From: Aristolochia californica | Lineage: Eukaryota; Streptophyta; Magnoliopsida; Piperales; Aristolochiaceae | DNA length: 64,000 bases | NCBI GenBank assembly: GCA_029961685.1 | Contig: JARWKL010000007.1 | Location: 22,515,013-22,579,012, forward strand | Direction: 5' to 3' | Shown here: piece by piece, positions 25,701 through 37,822 of the stretch | Position numbering within the stretch: position 1 is the first letter of the stretch | How the letters are laid out: the number at the start of each line of letters is the position of its first letter | The notes under the pieces: model-generated | The model's database searches: none | What the model was told of the DNA's origin: nothing | The model's input: only the letters and a program-made list of their open reading frames with translations | Position numbers and translations under genes: made by a program

Positions 25701-28176
25701 AAACAGAAATGCACAATGCACAAATGTTGAGTGAAATAATTCCAAAGAGTGTCTGTAATTTTTAGGGATTGTAGGCACTTTTTCGTTTTTATATCTCAGA
25801 TTTTCCAATCGTCGGGAAAAGGGGGAGGCGGGGGATTTTTAACAAAGTGTTGGCTCCCAATCCAAAAGTCATTTCTTACAAAAATATAACATGTTACGCA
25901 TGATAAATCACTTTATAATCATCTATGATTATTATGTGAGCTTTTTGCTAATGGGGAAAATAATGGCATGTTTGACTCAGGAAAATATCCCACCGCAAGT
26001 TCACTTGAGAATTTATTGAGCGTTTGTTATTCTCTTTAAAAGCTTTGCATCCATAGGTCAATTGAATCTTTAACATTTTTCAAGAATGCATATCCATTTT
26101 TAAAACATGTGTGGAAAAAATCTCCTTCATGTAAAATTCCAAGCTATTAGGGTTGGACAAATGGAATTTCCCAAACTAGGATAACAAAACTTTTGTGTTC
26201 ATTTGTGGAGTGTGAATAAATATTTTTTATATACATTAGTTATTTTTTAAATTTTTTTCCAAACATCAACTATAAAATTTTTATTTTGTTGTGAACTATG
26301 TGCTTTTCTGTTTACGGGATGAAGGGAGAGCGAAAACTCAATGTTCTGATTTAAGAAAAAAGTGTACATCTAAAATGGAAATGTACAATGCACAAATATA
26401 GAGAGAGATAATTCCAAAGATTGTCTGTAATTTTTAGGGATCGTAAGCACTTTTTCGTTTATATATCTAAGGTTTTGCAATCGTCGGGAAAAGGGGGAGG
26501 CGGGCGATTTTTAACTGAGTGTTGACTTCCAATCCATAAGTCATTTCTTAAAAAAATATAGCCCGTTACGCATGACAAATCACTTTACAATCATCTATGA
26601 TTGTTAGGTCAACTTTTCAAAAATTGGCAAAATAATGGCTTGTTTGACTCGGGCAAATATCCCACCGCACGTTCACTTGAGAATTTAATGAGTGTTTGTT
26701 ACTCTCTTTAAAATCTTTGGATGCATAGGTCATTTAAATCTTTAACATGTTTCAAACATGCATACCATTTTTAAAACATGTGTAAAAAAAATCTCCTTCA
26801 TATAAAATTCCAAGCTATTAGGGCTGGACTAATGGAATTCCTCAAAGTTGGAAAACAAAACATTTGTGTTCATTTGTGGTGTGTGAATAAATATTTTTGA
26901 TTTACATTAGTTATTGTTTTAAATTTTTTTCACACATCAACTTTAAATTTTTTATATTGTTGTGATCTATTTGCCTTTTCTGTTTACGGGATGAAGGGAG
27001 AACGAAAACTCAAAGTTCGTTTTTAAGAAAAATGTGTACATCTAAAATGGAAATGCACAATGCACAAATGTAGAGAGAGATAATTCCGAAGAGTGTCTTT
27101 AATTTTTAGGAATCGTAAGCACTTTTTCATTTTTATATCTAAGGTTTTGCAATCGAAAGGGGGAGGCGGGCGATTTTTAACTGAGTGTTGACTTCCAATC
27201 CATAAGTCATTTCTCACAAAAATATAGCCCGTTACGCATGACAAATGACTTTACTATCATCTATGATTGTTAGGTCAACTTTTTGAAAATGGGCAAAATA
27301 ATTGCTTGTTTGACTCTGGCATATATCCCATCGCACGTTCACTTGAGTATTTAATGAGCATTTGTTATTCTCTTTAATAGCTTTGGATCCATAGGTCATT
27401 TGAATCTTTAACATGTTTCTAGCATGCAAATCCATTTTAAAAACTGATGTAGAAAAAATCTCCTTCATGTAAAATTCCAAGATATTAGTGTTGGACTAGT
27501 GGAATTTTCCAAACTTGGATAACAAAACTATTGTGTTCATTGTCGTGTGTGAATAAATTTACTTTATTTAATTTTTTATTGTTTTAAATTTTTTTCGTAC
27601 ATCAACTTTAAAATTTTCATTTTGCTGTGATCTATTTGCCTTTTTTTTTTTTTACAGGATGAAGGGAGAGCGAAAAACTCGAAGTTTTGATTTAAGAAAA
27701 ATGTGTACATCTAAAACGGAAATGTACAATGCACAAATGTAGAGAGAAATAATTCCAAAGAGTGTCTGTAATTTTTAGGGATTGTAGGCACTTTTTCGTT
27801 TTTATATCTCAGATTTTGCAATCGTCGGGAAAAGGGGGAGGCGGGGGATTTTTAACTGAGTGTTGACTCCCAATCCAAAAGTCATTTCTTACAATAATAT
27901 ATCCTGTTACGCATGATAAATCACTTTACAATCATCTCTGATTATTACGTCAGCTTTTTGCAAATGGGCAAAATAATGGCATGTTTGACTCGGGAAAATA
28001 TCCCACCGCAAGTTCACTTGAGAATTTAATGAGCGTTTGTTATTCTTTTTAAAAGCTTTGCATCTATAGCTCATTTGCATCTTTAACATGTTCCAAACAT
28101 GCATATCCATTTTTAAAACATGTGTAGAAGAAATCTCTATCTTGTAAAATTCCAAGCAATTAGGGTTAAAACTAGT
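22800..28176 (-). repeat. Block II HOR unit 2, full octamer (5377 bp)
   Basis: Order 3-1-1-1-2-1-1-2, at 22800, 23472, 24143, 24816, 25489, 26163, 26834 and 27501. This is the only complete copy in the window. Subtype markers include GAGGTGTGT at the start of 23472 (also 28845), GTGGAGTGTG at 26163 (also 20811) and TTTTTGATTTAC at 26834 (also 21484). The family 2 monomer at 25489 carries a family 3-like tail (GGTTGGACAAAT), as does 20139. Confidence 0.85.
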
Positions 28177-30854
28177 GGAATTTCACAAACTTGGATAACA
28201 AAACTTTTGTTTTGTGTTGTGTGAATAAATTTTCTTTATTTACATTTGTTATTGTTTTAAATTTTTTCCATACATCAACAATAAAAGTTTTGTTTTGTTT
28301 TGAGCTTTTTGCCTTTTTTATTTTCGGGATAAAGGGAGAGCAAAAACTAAAAGTTTTGATTTAAGAAAAAAGTGTACATCTAAAATGGAAAAGCACAATA
28401 CACAAATGTAGAAAGAGATTATTCTGAAGAGTGTCTGTAATTTTTAGGGATTGTAAGATCTTTTTGGTTTTTATATCTCAGGTTTTCCAATCGTCGGAAA
28501 AAATGGGTGGCGGAGGATTTTTGACTGAGTGTTGAATTGCAATCCAGAAGTCATTTCATACAAAAATATAGCCCGTTACACTTGATAAATCACTTTACAA
28601 TCATCTATGATTGTTAGGTCAATTTTTTGAAAATGGGCAAAATAATGACTTGTTAGATTCGGGTAAATATCCCACCGCACGTTCACTTGAGAATTTAATG
28701 AGCATTTGTTATTCTCTTTAAAAGCTTTGGATCCATAGGTCATTTGAATTTTTAACATGTTTCAAGCATGCATATCCATTTTAAAAACATGTGTGGAAAA
28801 AATCTCCTTCATGTAAAATTCCAAGATATTAGGGTTGGACAAATGGAATTTCCCAAAGTTGGATAACAAAACTTTTGTGTTCATTTGAGGTGTGTGAATA
28901 AATATTTTATATTTTCATTAGTTATTTTTTTAAATTTTTTCCGCACATCAACTATAAAATTTTATTTTGTTTTGATCTATTTGCCTTTTCTGTTTACGGG
29001 ATGATGGGAAAGTGAAAAATCAAAGTTCTGATTTAAGAAAAAAGTGCACATCTAAAATGGAAATGCACAATGCATAAATGTAGAGAGAGATAATTCCAAA
29101 GTGTGTCTGTATTTTTTAGGGACCGTAAGCACTTTTTCATTTTTAAATATAAGGTTTTGCAATCGTCGGGAAAAGGGGGAGGCAGCGATTTTTAATTGGG
29201 TGTTGACTTCCAATCCATAAGTACTTTCTTAAAAAAATATAGCCCGTTACTTATGACAAATCACTTTAAAATCATATATGATTGTTAAGACAACTTTTTG
29301 AAAATGGGCAAAATATTGGCTTGTTTGCCTCGGGCAAATATCCCACCGCACGTTCACTTGAGAATTTAATGAGCGTTTGTTACTCTCTTTAAAAGTTTTG
29401 GATCCATATGTCATTTGAATCATTAACATGTTTCAAACATGCATATCCATTTTTAAAACATGTGTAGAAAAAATCTCCTTCATGTAAAATTCCAAGCTAT
29501 TATGGCTGGACTAATGGAATTTCCTAAAATTGGATAACAAAACTTTTGTGTTCATTTGTGGTGTGTGAATATATATTTTCTATTTACATTAGTTATTGTT
29601 TTAAATTTTTTCCACACATCAACTATGAAAATTTTATTTTGTTGTGATCTATTTGCCTTTTCTGTTTACGGGATGAAGGGAGAGCGAAAACTCAAAGTTC
29701 TGATAAAAGAAAAATGTGTACTTCTAAAATGGAAATGCACATTGTGAAAATGTAGAGAGAGATAATTCCAAAGAGTGTCTGTAATTTTTAGGGATCGTAC
29801 GCACTTTTTCATTTTTATAGTTAAGGTTTTGCAATCGTCGTGAAAAATGGGAGGCGGGCGATTTTTAACTAAGTGTTGACTTCCAATCCCTAAATCATTT
29901 CTTACAAAAATATAGCCCGTTACGCATGACAAATCACTTTACATTCATCCATGATTGTTAGGTCAACTTTTTGAAAATTGGCAAAATAATGGCTTGTTTG
30001 ACTCGGGCAAATACCCCACCGCACGTTCACTTGAGAATTTAAGGAGCGTTTATTACTCTCTTTAAAAGCTTTGGATACATAGGTCATTTGAATCTTTAAC
30101 ATTTTTCAAACATGCATATCCATTTTTAAAACATGTGTAAAAAAAATCTCCTTCATGTAAAATTCCAAGCTATTAGGGCTGGACTAATGGAATTTCCCAA
30201 ACTTGGATAACAAAACTTTTGTGTTCATTTGTGGTGTGTGAATAAATATTTTTTATTTACATTAGTTATTGTTTTAAATTTTTTCCACACATCAACTATA
30301 AAATTATTATTTTGTTGTGATCTATTTGCCTTTTCTGTTTACGGGATGAAGGGAGAGCGAAAACTCAAAGTTCTGATTAAAGAAAAAAGTGTACATCTAA
30401 AATGGAAATGCACAATGCACAAATGTAGAGAGAGATAATTCCGTAGAGTGTCTGTAATTTTTAGGGATCGTAAGCACTTTTTCGTTTTTATATCTAAGTT
30501 TTTGCAATCGAAAAGAGGGAGGCGGGCAAATTTTAACTGAGTGTTGACTTCCAATCCATAAGTCATTTCTTACAAAAATAAAGCCCGTTCCGCATGACAA
30601 ATGACATTATTATTATCTATGAGTGTTAGGTCAACTTTTTGAAAATGGGCAAAATAATGGCTTGTTTGACTTGGGCAAACATCCCACCGCACGTTCACTT
30701 GAGTTTTAATGAGCGTTTGTTATTCTCTTTAAAAGCTTTGGATCCATAAGTCATTTGAATCTTTAACATTTTACAAGCATGCAAATCCATTTTTAAAACA
30801 TATGTAGAAAAAATCTCCTTCATGTAAAATTCCAAGATATTAGTGTTGGACTAG
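28177..30854 (-). repeat. Block II HOR unit 3, truncated after four monomers
   Basis: Order 3-1-1-1, at 28177, 28845, 29516 and 30189, repeating the first half of the preceding octamer at an offset of about 5375 bp. Where the octamer would continue with a family 2 monomer, the sequence passes into block III. Confidence 0.85.
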
Positions 30855-31417
30855 TGTTCATTTGTGGTGTGTGAATAAATTTTCTTCATTTACTTCTTTT
30901 ATGGTTTTAAACTTTTTCAGTACATCAACTGTGAAATTTTCATTTTGCTGTGATCTATTTGCCTTTTTTGTTTACGGGATGAAGAGAGAGAAAAAAACTC
31001 GAAGTGTCTGTAATTTTTAGGGATTGTAAGCACCTTTTCTTTTTTATATGTCAGGTTTTGCAACAGTCAGGAAAAATGGGTTGCGGAGGATTTTTAACTG
31101 AGTGTTGAATTGCAATCCATAAGTCATTTCATACAAAAATATAGCCCGTTACGCATGATAAATCACTTTACAATCATCTACTATTGTTACATCAAATTTT
31201 TGAAAATGGGCAAAATAATGACTTGTTAGACTCGGGTAAATATCCCACCGCACGTTCGCTTGAGAATTTAATGAGGGTTTGTTATTCTCTTTAAAAGCTT
31301 TGGATCCATAGGTCATTTGAATATTTAAATGTTTCAAGCATGTGTATCCATTTTTAAAACATGTGTAGAAAAAATCTCCTTCATGTAAAATTCCAAACTT
31401 AATAGGGTGAGACTAAT
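30855..31417 (-). repeat. Scarred junction monomer between blocks II and III (563 bp)
   Basis: The monomer starts as block III family 2 (TTTTCTTCATTTAC) and ends as family 3. About 31 bp are missing right at its start, where CTAGTG runs straight into TTCATTTG. A second gap of about 78 bp near 31004 joins CTCGAAG to TGTCTG, with AG shared at the joint. Neither gap recurs in other copies. Confidence 0.8.
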
Positions 31418-33439
31418 GGAATTTCCCAAACTTGGATAACAAAAATTTTGTGTTCATTTGTGGTGTGTGAATAGATTTTTTTATTTACATTAGTTATTAT
31501 TTTAAATATTTTCCACACATCAACAATAAAAATTTTATTTTGTTGTGAACTTTTTTGCCTTTTTGTTTTACGGGATGAAGGGGGAGCGAAAACTCAAAGT
31601 TCTAATTTAAGAAAAAACTGTACATCTAAAATGAAAATGCACAATGCACAAATGTAGAGAGAGATTTTTCCAAAGAGTGTCTGTATGTTTTAGGGATCGT
31701 TTGCACTTTTTTCTTTTTTATATCTAAGGTTTTGCAATCGTCGGGACACGGGGGAGGCGGGCGAATTTTAACAGAGTGATGATTTCAAATCCATAAGTCA
31801 TTTCTTACAAAAATATAGCCCGTTACGCATGACAAATCACTTTACAATCTATGATTGTTAGCTCAACTTTTTGAATATGGGCAAAATAATGGCTTGTTTG
31901 ACTCGGCCAAATATCCCACCGCACGTTCACTTGAGAATTTAATGAGCGTTTGTTATTCTCTTTAAAAACTTTGGATCCATAGGTCATTTGAATCTTTAAC
32001 ATGTTTCTGGCTTGTATATCCATTTTTAAAACATGTGTAGAAAAAATCTCCTTCAAGTAAAATTCCAAGATATTTGTTTTGGACTAGTGGAATTTCCCAA
32101 ACTTGGATTACAAAACTTTTGTGTTCATTTGTGGTGTGTGAATAAATTTTCTTCATTTACTTTTTTTATTGTTTTAAAATTTTTCTGTACATCAACTATG
32201 AAATTTTCATTTTGCTGTGATCTATTTGCCTTTTTTGTTTACAGGGATGAAGGGAGAGAGAAAAACTCAAAGTTTTGATTTATAAAAAATGTGTACATCT
32301 AAAATGGAAATGCACAATGCACATATGTAGAGAGAGATCATTCCAAAGAGTGTCTGTAATTTTTAGGGATTGTAAGCACCTTTTCTTTTTTATATCTCAG
32401 GTTTTGCAATCGTCGGGAAAAATGGGTTGCGGAGGATTTGTAACTGAGTGTTGAATTGCAATCTATAAGTCATTTCATACAAAAATATAGCCCGTTACGC
32501 ATGAGAAATCACATTACAATCATCTATGATTAATTATGTCATTTTTTTGCAAATGGGCAAAAAAAATGGAATGTTTGACTCGGGTCAATATCCCACCGCA
32601 AGTTCACTTGAGAATTTAATGAGCGTTTGTTATTCTCTTTAAAATTTTTGCATCCATAGCTCATTTGCGTCTTTAACAAGTTTCAAACATGCATATCCAT
32701 TTTCAAAACAAGTGTGGAGGAAATCTCTTTCTTGCAAAATTCCAAGCTATTAGGGTTAAACTACTGGAATTTGCCAAAATTGGGTAACAAAACTTTTGTT
32801 TTCATTTGTGTTGGGTGAATAAATTTTCACTATTTATATTTGTTATTGTTTTCAATTTTTTCCATACATCAACTATAAAATTTTCATTTTGTTGTAAGCT
32901 TTTTGCCTTGTTTGTTTTCGGGATGAAGGGAGAGCGAAAAGTCAAAGTTTGGATTTAAGAAAAAAGTGTACATCTAAAATGGAAAAGCACAATGCACAAT
33001 TGTAGGGAGAGATAATTCCAAAGAGTATCTTTAATTTTTAGGGATTGTAAGCTCTTTTTAGTTTTTATATCTCAGGTTTTGCAATCGTCGGGAAAAATTT
33101 GTGGCAGAGGATTTTTAACTGAGTGTTGAATTGCAATCCATAAGTCATTTCATACAAAAATATAGCCCGTTATGCATGATAAATCACTTTACAATCATCT
33201 ATGATTGTTAGATCAAATTTTTGAAAATGGGCAAAATAATGACTTGTTAGACTCGGGTAAATATCCCACCGCACGTTCACTTGAGAATTTAATGAGTGTT
33301 TGTTATTCTCTTTAAAAGCTTTGGATCCATAGGTCATTTGAATCTTTAACATGTCTCAAGCATGCATATCCATTTTTAAAAAATGTGTAGAAAAAATCTC
33401 CTTCATGTAAAATTCCAAGCTTAATAGGGTTGGGCTAAT
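31418..33439 (-). repeat. Block III trimer unit (1-2-3), 2022 bp
   Basis: Monomers at 31418 (1), 32089 (2) and 32766 (3). First complete trimer. The family 1 start here has GAATAGATTTTTT and the 3-to-1 boundary before it reads AGGGTGAGACTAAT, small departures from later copies. Confidence 0.85.
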
Positions 33440-34786
33440 GGAATTTCCCAAACTTGGATTACAAAACTTTTGTGTTCATTTGTGGTGTGTGAATAGGTAT
33501 TTTTTATTTACATTAGTTATTATTTTGAGTATTTTCCACACATAAACTATAAAATTTTTATTTTGTTGTGATCTTTTTTGCCTTTTTTGTTTTCGAGATC
33601 AAGGGGGAGCGAAAAATCAAAGTTCTGATTTAAGAAACAAGTGTACATCTAAAATGGAAATGCACAATGCACAAATGTAGAGAGAGATATTTCAAAAGAG
33701 TGTCTGTATCTTTTAGGGATCGTATGCACTTTTTTCGTTTTTATATCTAGGGTTTTGCATCATCAGGAAACGGGGGAGGCGGGAGCTTTTTAACTGAGTG
33801 TTGACTTCAAATCCATAAGTCATTTCTCACAAAAATATAGCCCGTTACGCATGACAAATCACTTTACAGACATCTATGATTGTTAGCTCAACTTTTTTAA
33901 TATGGGAAAAATAATGGCTTGTGTTACTCGGGCAAATATCCCACCACACGTTCACTTGAGAATTTAATGAGCTTTTGTTATTCTCTTTAAAAGCTTTGGA
34001 TCCATAGGTCATTTGAATCTTGAACATATTTCTGGCATGCATAGCCATTCTTAAAACATGTGTAGAAAGAATCTCCTTCATGTAAAATTCCAAGATATTA
34101 GTTTTGGACTAGTGGAATTTCCCAAACTTGGATAACAAAACTTTAGTGTTCATTTGTGTTGGGTGAATAAATTTTATTTATTTATATTTGTTATTGTTTT
34201 AAATTTTTTCCATACATCAACTATAAAATTTTCATTTTGTTGTAAGCTTTTGGCCTTGTTTGTTTTCGGGATGAAGGGAGAGCGAAGAGTCCAAGTTTTG
34301 ATTTAAAAAAAAGTGTACATCTAAAATGGAAAAGCACAATGCACAGTTGTAGGGAGAGATAATTCCCTAGAGTGTCTGTAATTTTTAGGGATTGTAAGCT
34401 CTTTTTAGTTTTTATTTCTAAGGTTTTGCAATCATCGAGAAAAATGGGTCGCGGAGGATTTTTAACTGAGTGTTGAATTGCAATCCATAAGTCATTTCAT
34501 ACAAAAATATAGCCCGTTACGCTTGATAAATCACTTTACAATCATCTATGATTGTTAGATCAAATTTTTGAAAATGGGAAAAATATTGACTTGTTAGACT
34601 CGGGTAAATATCCCACCGCACGTTCACTTGAGAATTTAATGAGCGTTTGTTATTCTCTTTAAAAGTTATGGATCCATTGGTCTTTTGAATGTTTAACATG
34701 TCTCAAGCATGCATATCCATTTTTAAAACATGTGTAGAAAAAATCTCCTTCATGTAAAATTCCAAGCTTAATAGGGTTGGACTAAT
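33440..34786 (-). repeat. Block III unit lacking family 2 (1-3), 1347 bp
   Basis: Family 1 at 33440 is followed directly by family 3 at 34114; the junction keeps the family 1 tail TTTTGGACTAGTGG. Exactly one monomer is missing, as expected from in-register unequal exchange. The family 3 copy shares GAAGAGTCCAAG with the one at 36135. Confidence 0.85.
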
Positions 34787-36801
34787 GGAATTTCCCAAAC
34801 TTGGATAACAAAACTTTTGGGTTCATTTTTGGTGTGTGAATAGATATTTTTTATTCACATTAGTTATTATTTTAAGTATTTTCCACACATAAACTATAAA
34901 ATTTTTATTTTGTTGTGATCTTTTTTGCCTTTTTTGTTTACGGGATCAAGGGGGCGCGAAAACTCAAAGTTCTGATTTAAGAAAAGAGTGCACATCTAAA
35001 ATGGAAATGCTCAATGCAAAAATTTAGAGAGAGATATTTCCAAAGAGTGTCTGTATGTTTTAGGGATCGAATGCACATTTTTCGTTTTTATATCTAAGGT
35101 TTTGCAATCGTCGGGAAACGGGGGAGGCAGGCGATTTTTAACTGATTGTTGACTTCAAATCCATAAGTCATTTCTTACCAAAATATAGCCCGTTACGCAT
35201 GACAAATCACTTTACTCATCTATGATTGTTAGCTCAACATTTTGAATATGGGCAAAATAATGGCTTGTTTTACTCGGGCAAATATCCCACCGCACGTTCA
35301 CTTGAGAATTTAATGAGCGTTTGTTATTCTCTTTAAAAACTTTGGATCCATAGGTCATTTGAATCTTTAACATGTTTCAAGCATGCATATCCATTTTTAA
35401 AACATGTGTAGAAAGAATGTCCTTCATGCAAAATTCCAAGATATTAGTTTTGGACTAGTGGAATTTCCCAAACTTGGATAACAAAACTTTTGTGTTCATT
35501 TGTGGTGTGTGAATAAATTTTCTTCATTTACTTTTTTTATTGTTTTAAACTTTTTCCGCACATCAACTATGAAATTTTCATTTTGCTGTGATCTATTTGC
35601 CTTTTTTGTTTACGGGATGAAGGGAGAGCAAAAAACTCGAAGTTTTGATTTATGAAAAATGTGTACATCTAAAACGGAAATGCACAATGCACATATGTAG
35701 AGAGAGATAATTCCAAAGAGTGCCTGTAATTTTTAGGGATTGTAAACACCTTTTAGTTTTTATATCTCAAGTTTTGCAATCATCGGGAAAAATGGGTTGC
35801 GTAGGATTTTTAACTGAGTGTTGAATTGCAATCCAAAAGTCATTTCATACAAAAATATAGCCCGTTACGCATGATAAATCACATTACAATCATCTATGAT
35901 TAATTATGTCAACTTTTCATAAATGGGCAAAATACTGGCATGTTTGACTCGGGTAAATAACCCACCGCAAGTTCACTTGAGAATTTAATGAGCGTTTGTT
36001 ATTCTCTTTAAAAGCTTTGCGTCCATAGCTCATTTGCGTCTTTAACATGTTTCAAAGATGCATATCCATTTTAAAAACATGTGTGGACGAAATCTCTTTC
36101 TTGCAAAATTCCAAGCTATAAGGGTTAAAGTAGTGGAATTTCCCAAAATTGGATAACAAAACTTTTGTGTTCATTTGTGTTGGGTGAATAAATTTTCTTT
36201 ATTTATATTTTTTATTGTTTTAAATTTTTTCCATACATCAACTATAAAATTTTCATTTTGTTGTAAGCTTTTTGCCATGTTTGTTTTCGGGATGAAGGGG
36301 GAGCGAAGAGTCCAAGTTTTGATTTAAGAAAAAAGTGTACATCTAAAATGGAAAAGCACAATGCACAGTTGTAGGGAGAGATAATTCCAAAGAGTATCTA
36401 TAATTTTTACGGATTGTAAGCTCTTTTTAGTTTTTATATCTCAGGTTTTGCAATCCTCGGGAAAAATTGGTGGCAGAGGATTTTTAACTGAGTGTTGAAT
36501 TGCAATCCATAAGTCATTTCATACAAAAATATAGCTCGTTACTCAAATCACTTTAAAATCATCTATGATTGTTAGATCAAATTTTTGAAAATGGGAAAAA
36601 TAATGACTTGTTAGACTCAGGTAAATATCCCACCGCACGTTCACTTGAGAATTTAATGAGCATTTGTTATTCTCTTTAAAAGCTATGGATCCATTGGTCA
36701 TTTGAATCTTTAACATGCCTCAAGCATGCATATCCATTTTTAAAACGTGTAGTAAAAATCTCCTTCATGTAAAATTCCAAGCTTAATAGGGTTGGACTAA
36801 T
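34787..36801 (-). repeat. Block III trimer unit (1-2-3), 2015 bp
   Basis: Monomers at 34787 (1), 35460 (2) and 36135 (3). The family 3 core has lost about 6-8 bp near 36543 (GTTACTCAAATCAC), which removes the usual end of the core reading frame. Confidence 0.85.
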
Positions 36802-37822
36802 GGAATTGCCCAAACTTGGATAACAAAACTTTTGTGTTCATTTGTGGTGTGTGAATAGATATTTTTTAATTACATTAGTTATTATTTTAAGTATTTTCAA
36901 CAAATAAACTATAAAATTTTTATTTTGTTGTGATCCTTTTTGCCTTTTTTGTTTACGGGATCAAGGGGGAGCGAAAACTCAAAGTTCTGATTTAAGAAAC
37001 AAGTGTACATCTAAAATGGAAATGCACAATGCACAAATGTAGAGAGAGATATTTCCAAAGAGTGTTTAAATGTTTTAGGGATCGTATGCACTTTTTTCGT
37101 TTTCATATGTAAGGTTTTGCAATCGTCGGGAAACGGGGGAAGCGGGCAATTTTTAACTGAGTGTTGACTTCAAATCCATAAGTCATTTCTTACAAAAATG
37201 TCTCCCGTTACGCATGACAAATCACTTTACAATCATCTAGGATTATTAGCTCAACTTTTTGAATATAGGCAAAATAATGGCTTGTTTGACTCGGGCAAAT
37301 ATCCCACCGCACGTTCACTTGAGAATTTAATGAGCGTTTGTTATTTTCATTAAAAGCTTTGGATCCATACGTCATTTGAATCTTTAACACGTTTCTGGCA
37401 TGCATATCCATTTTTAAAACATGTGTAGAAAAAATCTCCTTCATGTAAATTCCAAGATATTAGTTTTGGACACGTGGAATTTCTCAAACTTGGATAACAA
37501 AACTTTTATGTTCATTTGTGGTGTGTGAATAAGTTTTCTTCATTTACTTTTTTTATTGTTTTAAAATCACTTTACAATTATCTATGATTGTTAGATCAAA
37601 TTTTTGAAAATGGGCAAAATAATGACTTGTTAGACTGGGGTAAATATCCCACCGCACGTTCACTTGAGAAATTAATGAGCGTTTCTTATTCTCTTTAAAA
37701 GCTTTGGATCCATCGGTCATTTAAATCTTTAACATGTTTCAAGCATGCATGTCCATTTTTAAAACATATGTGGAAAAAACCTCGTTCATGTAAAATTCCA
37801 AGCTTAATAGGGTTGGACTAAT
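36802..37822 (-). repeat. Block III unit with a 1.0-kb out-of-register deletion
   Basis: Family 1 at 36802, then only about 90 bp of family 2 (from 37476). The sequence then jumps at 37562-37566 into the middle of a family 3 core (AAATCACTTTAC), which continues to 37822. The unit is 1021 bp instead of about 2021, so about 1.5 monomers are gone. TAAA is shared at the joint. Confidence 0.85.
37562..37566. other. Deletion joint, family 2 start to family 3 core
   Basis: ATTGTTTTAAA of family 2 passes directly into AAATCACTTTAC of family 3. About 1.0 kb (1.5 monomers) is missing, with TAAA shared by both sides. The out-of-register join points to short-homology end joining rather than homologous exchange. 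Confidence 0.8.

Larger units (their letters stand above)
14093..30854 (-). repeat. Satellite block II: octamer HOR of ~5.38 kb
   Basis: 25 monomers with the core on the - strand, starting (at GGAATTT) at 14093, 14767, 15436, 16106, 16779, 17449, 18122, 18795, 19468, 20139, 20811, 21484, 22151, 22800, 23472, 24143, 24816, 25489, 26163, 26834, 27501, 28177, 28845, 29516 and 30189. Subtype variants return in the same order every eight monomers from 22800 on: 3-1-1-1-2-1-1-2. Family 1 dominates here but is nearly absent from block I. Confidence 0.88.
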
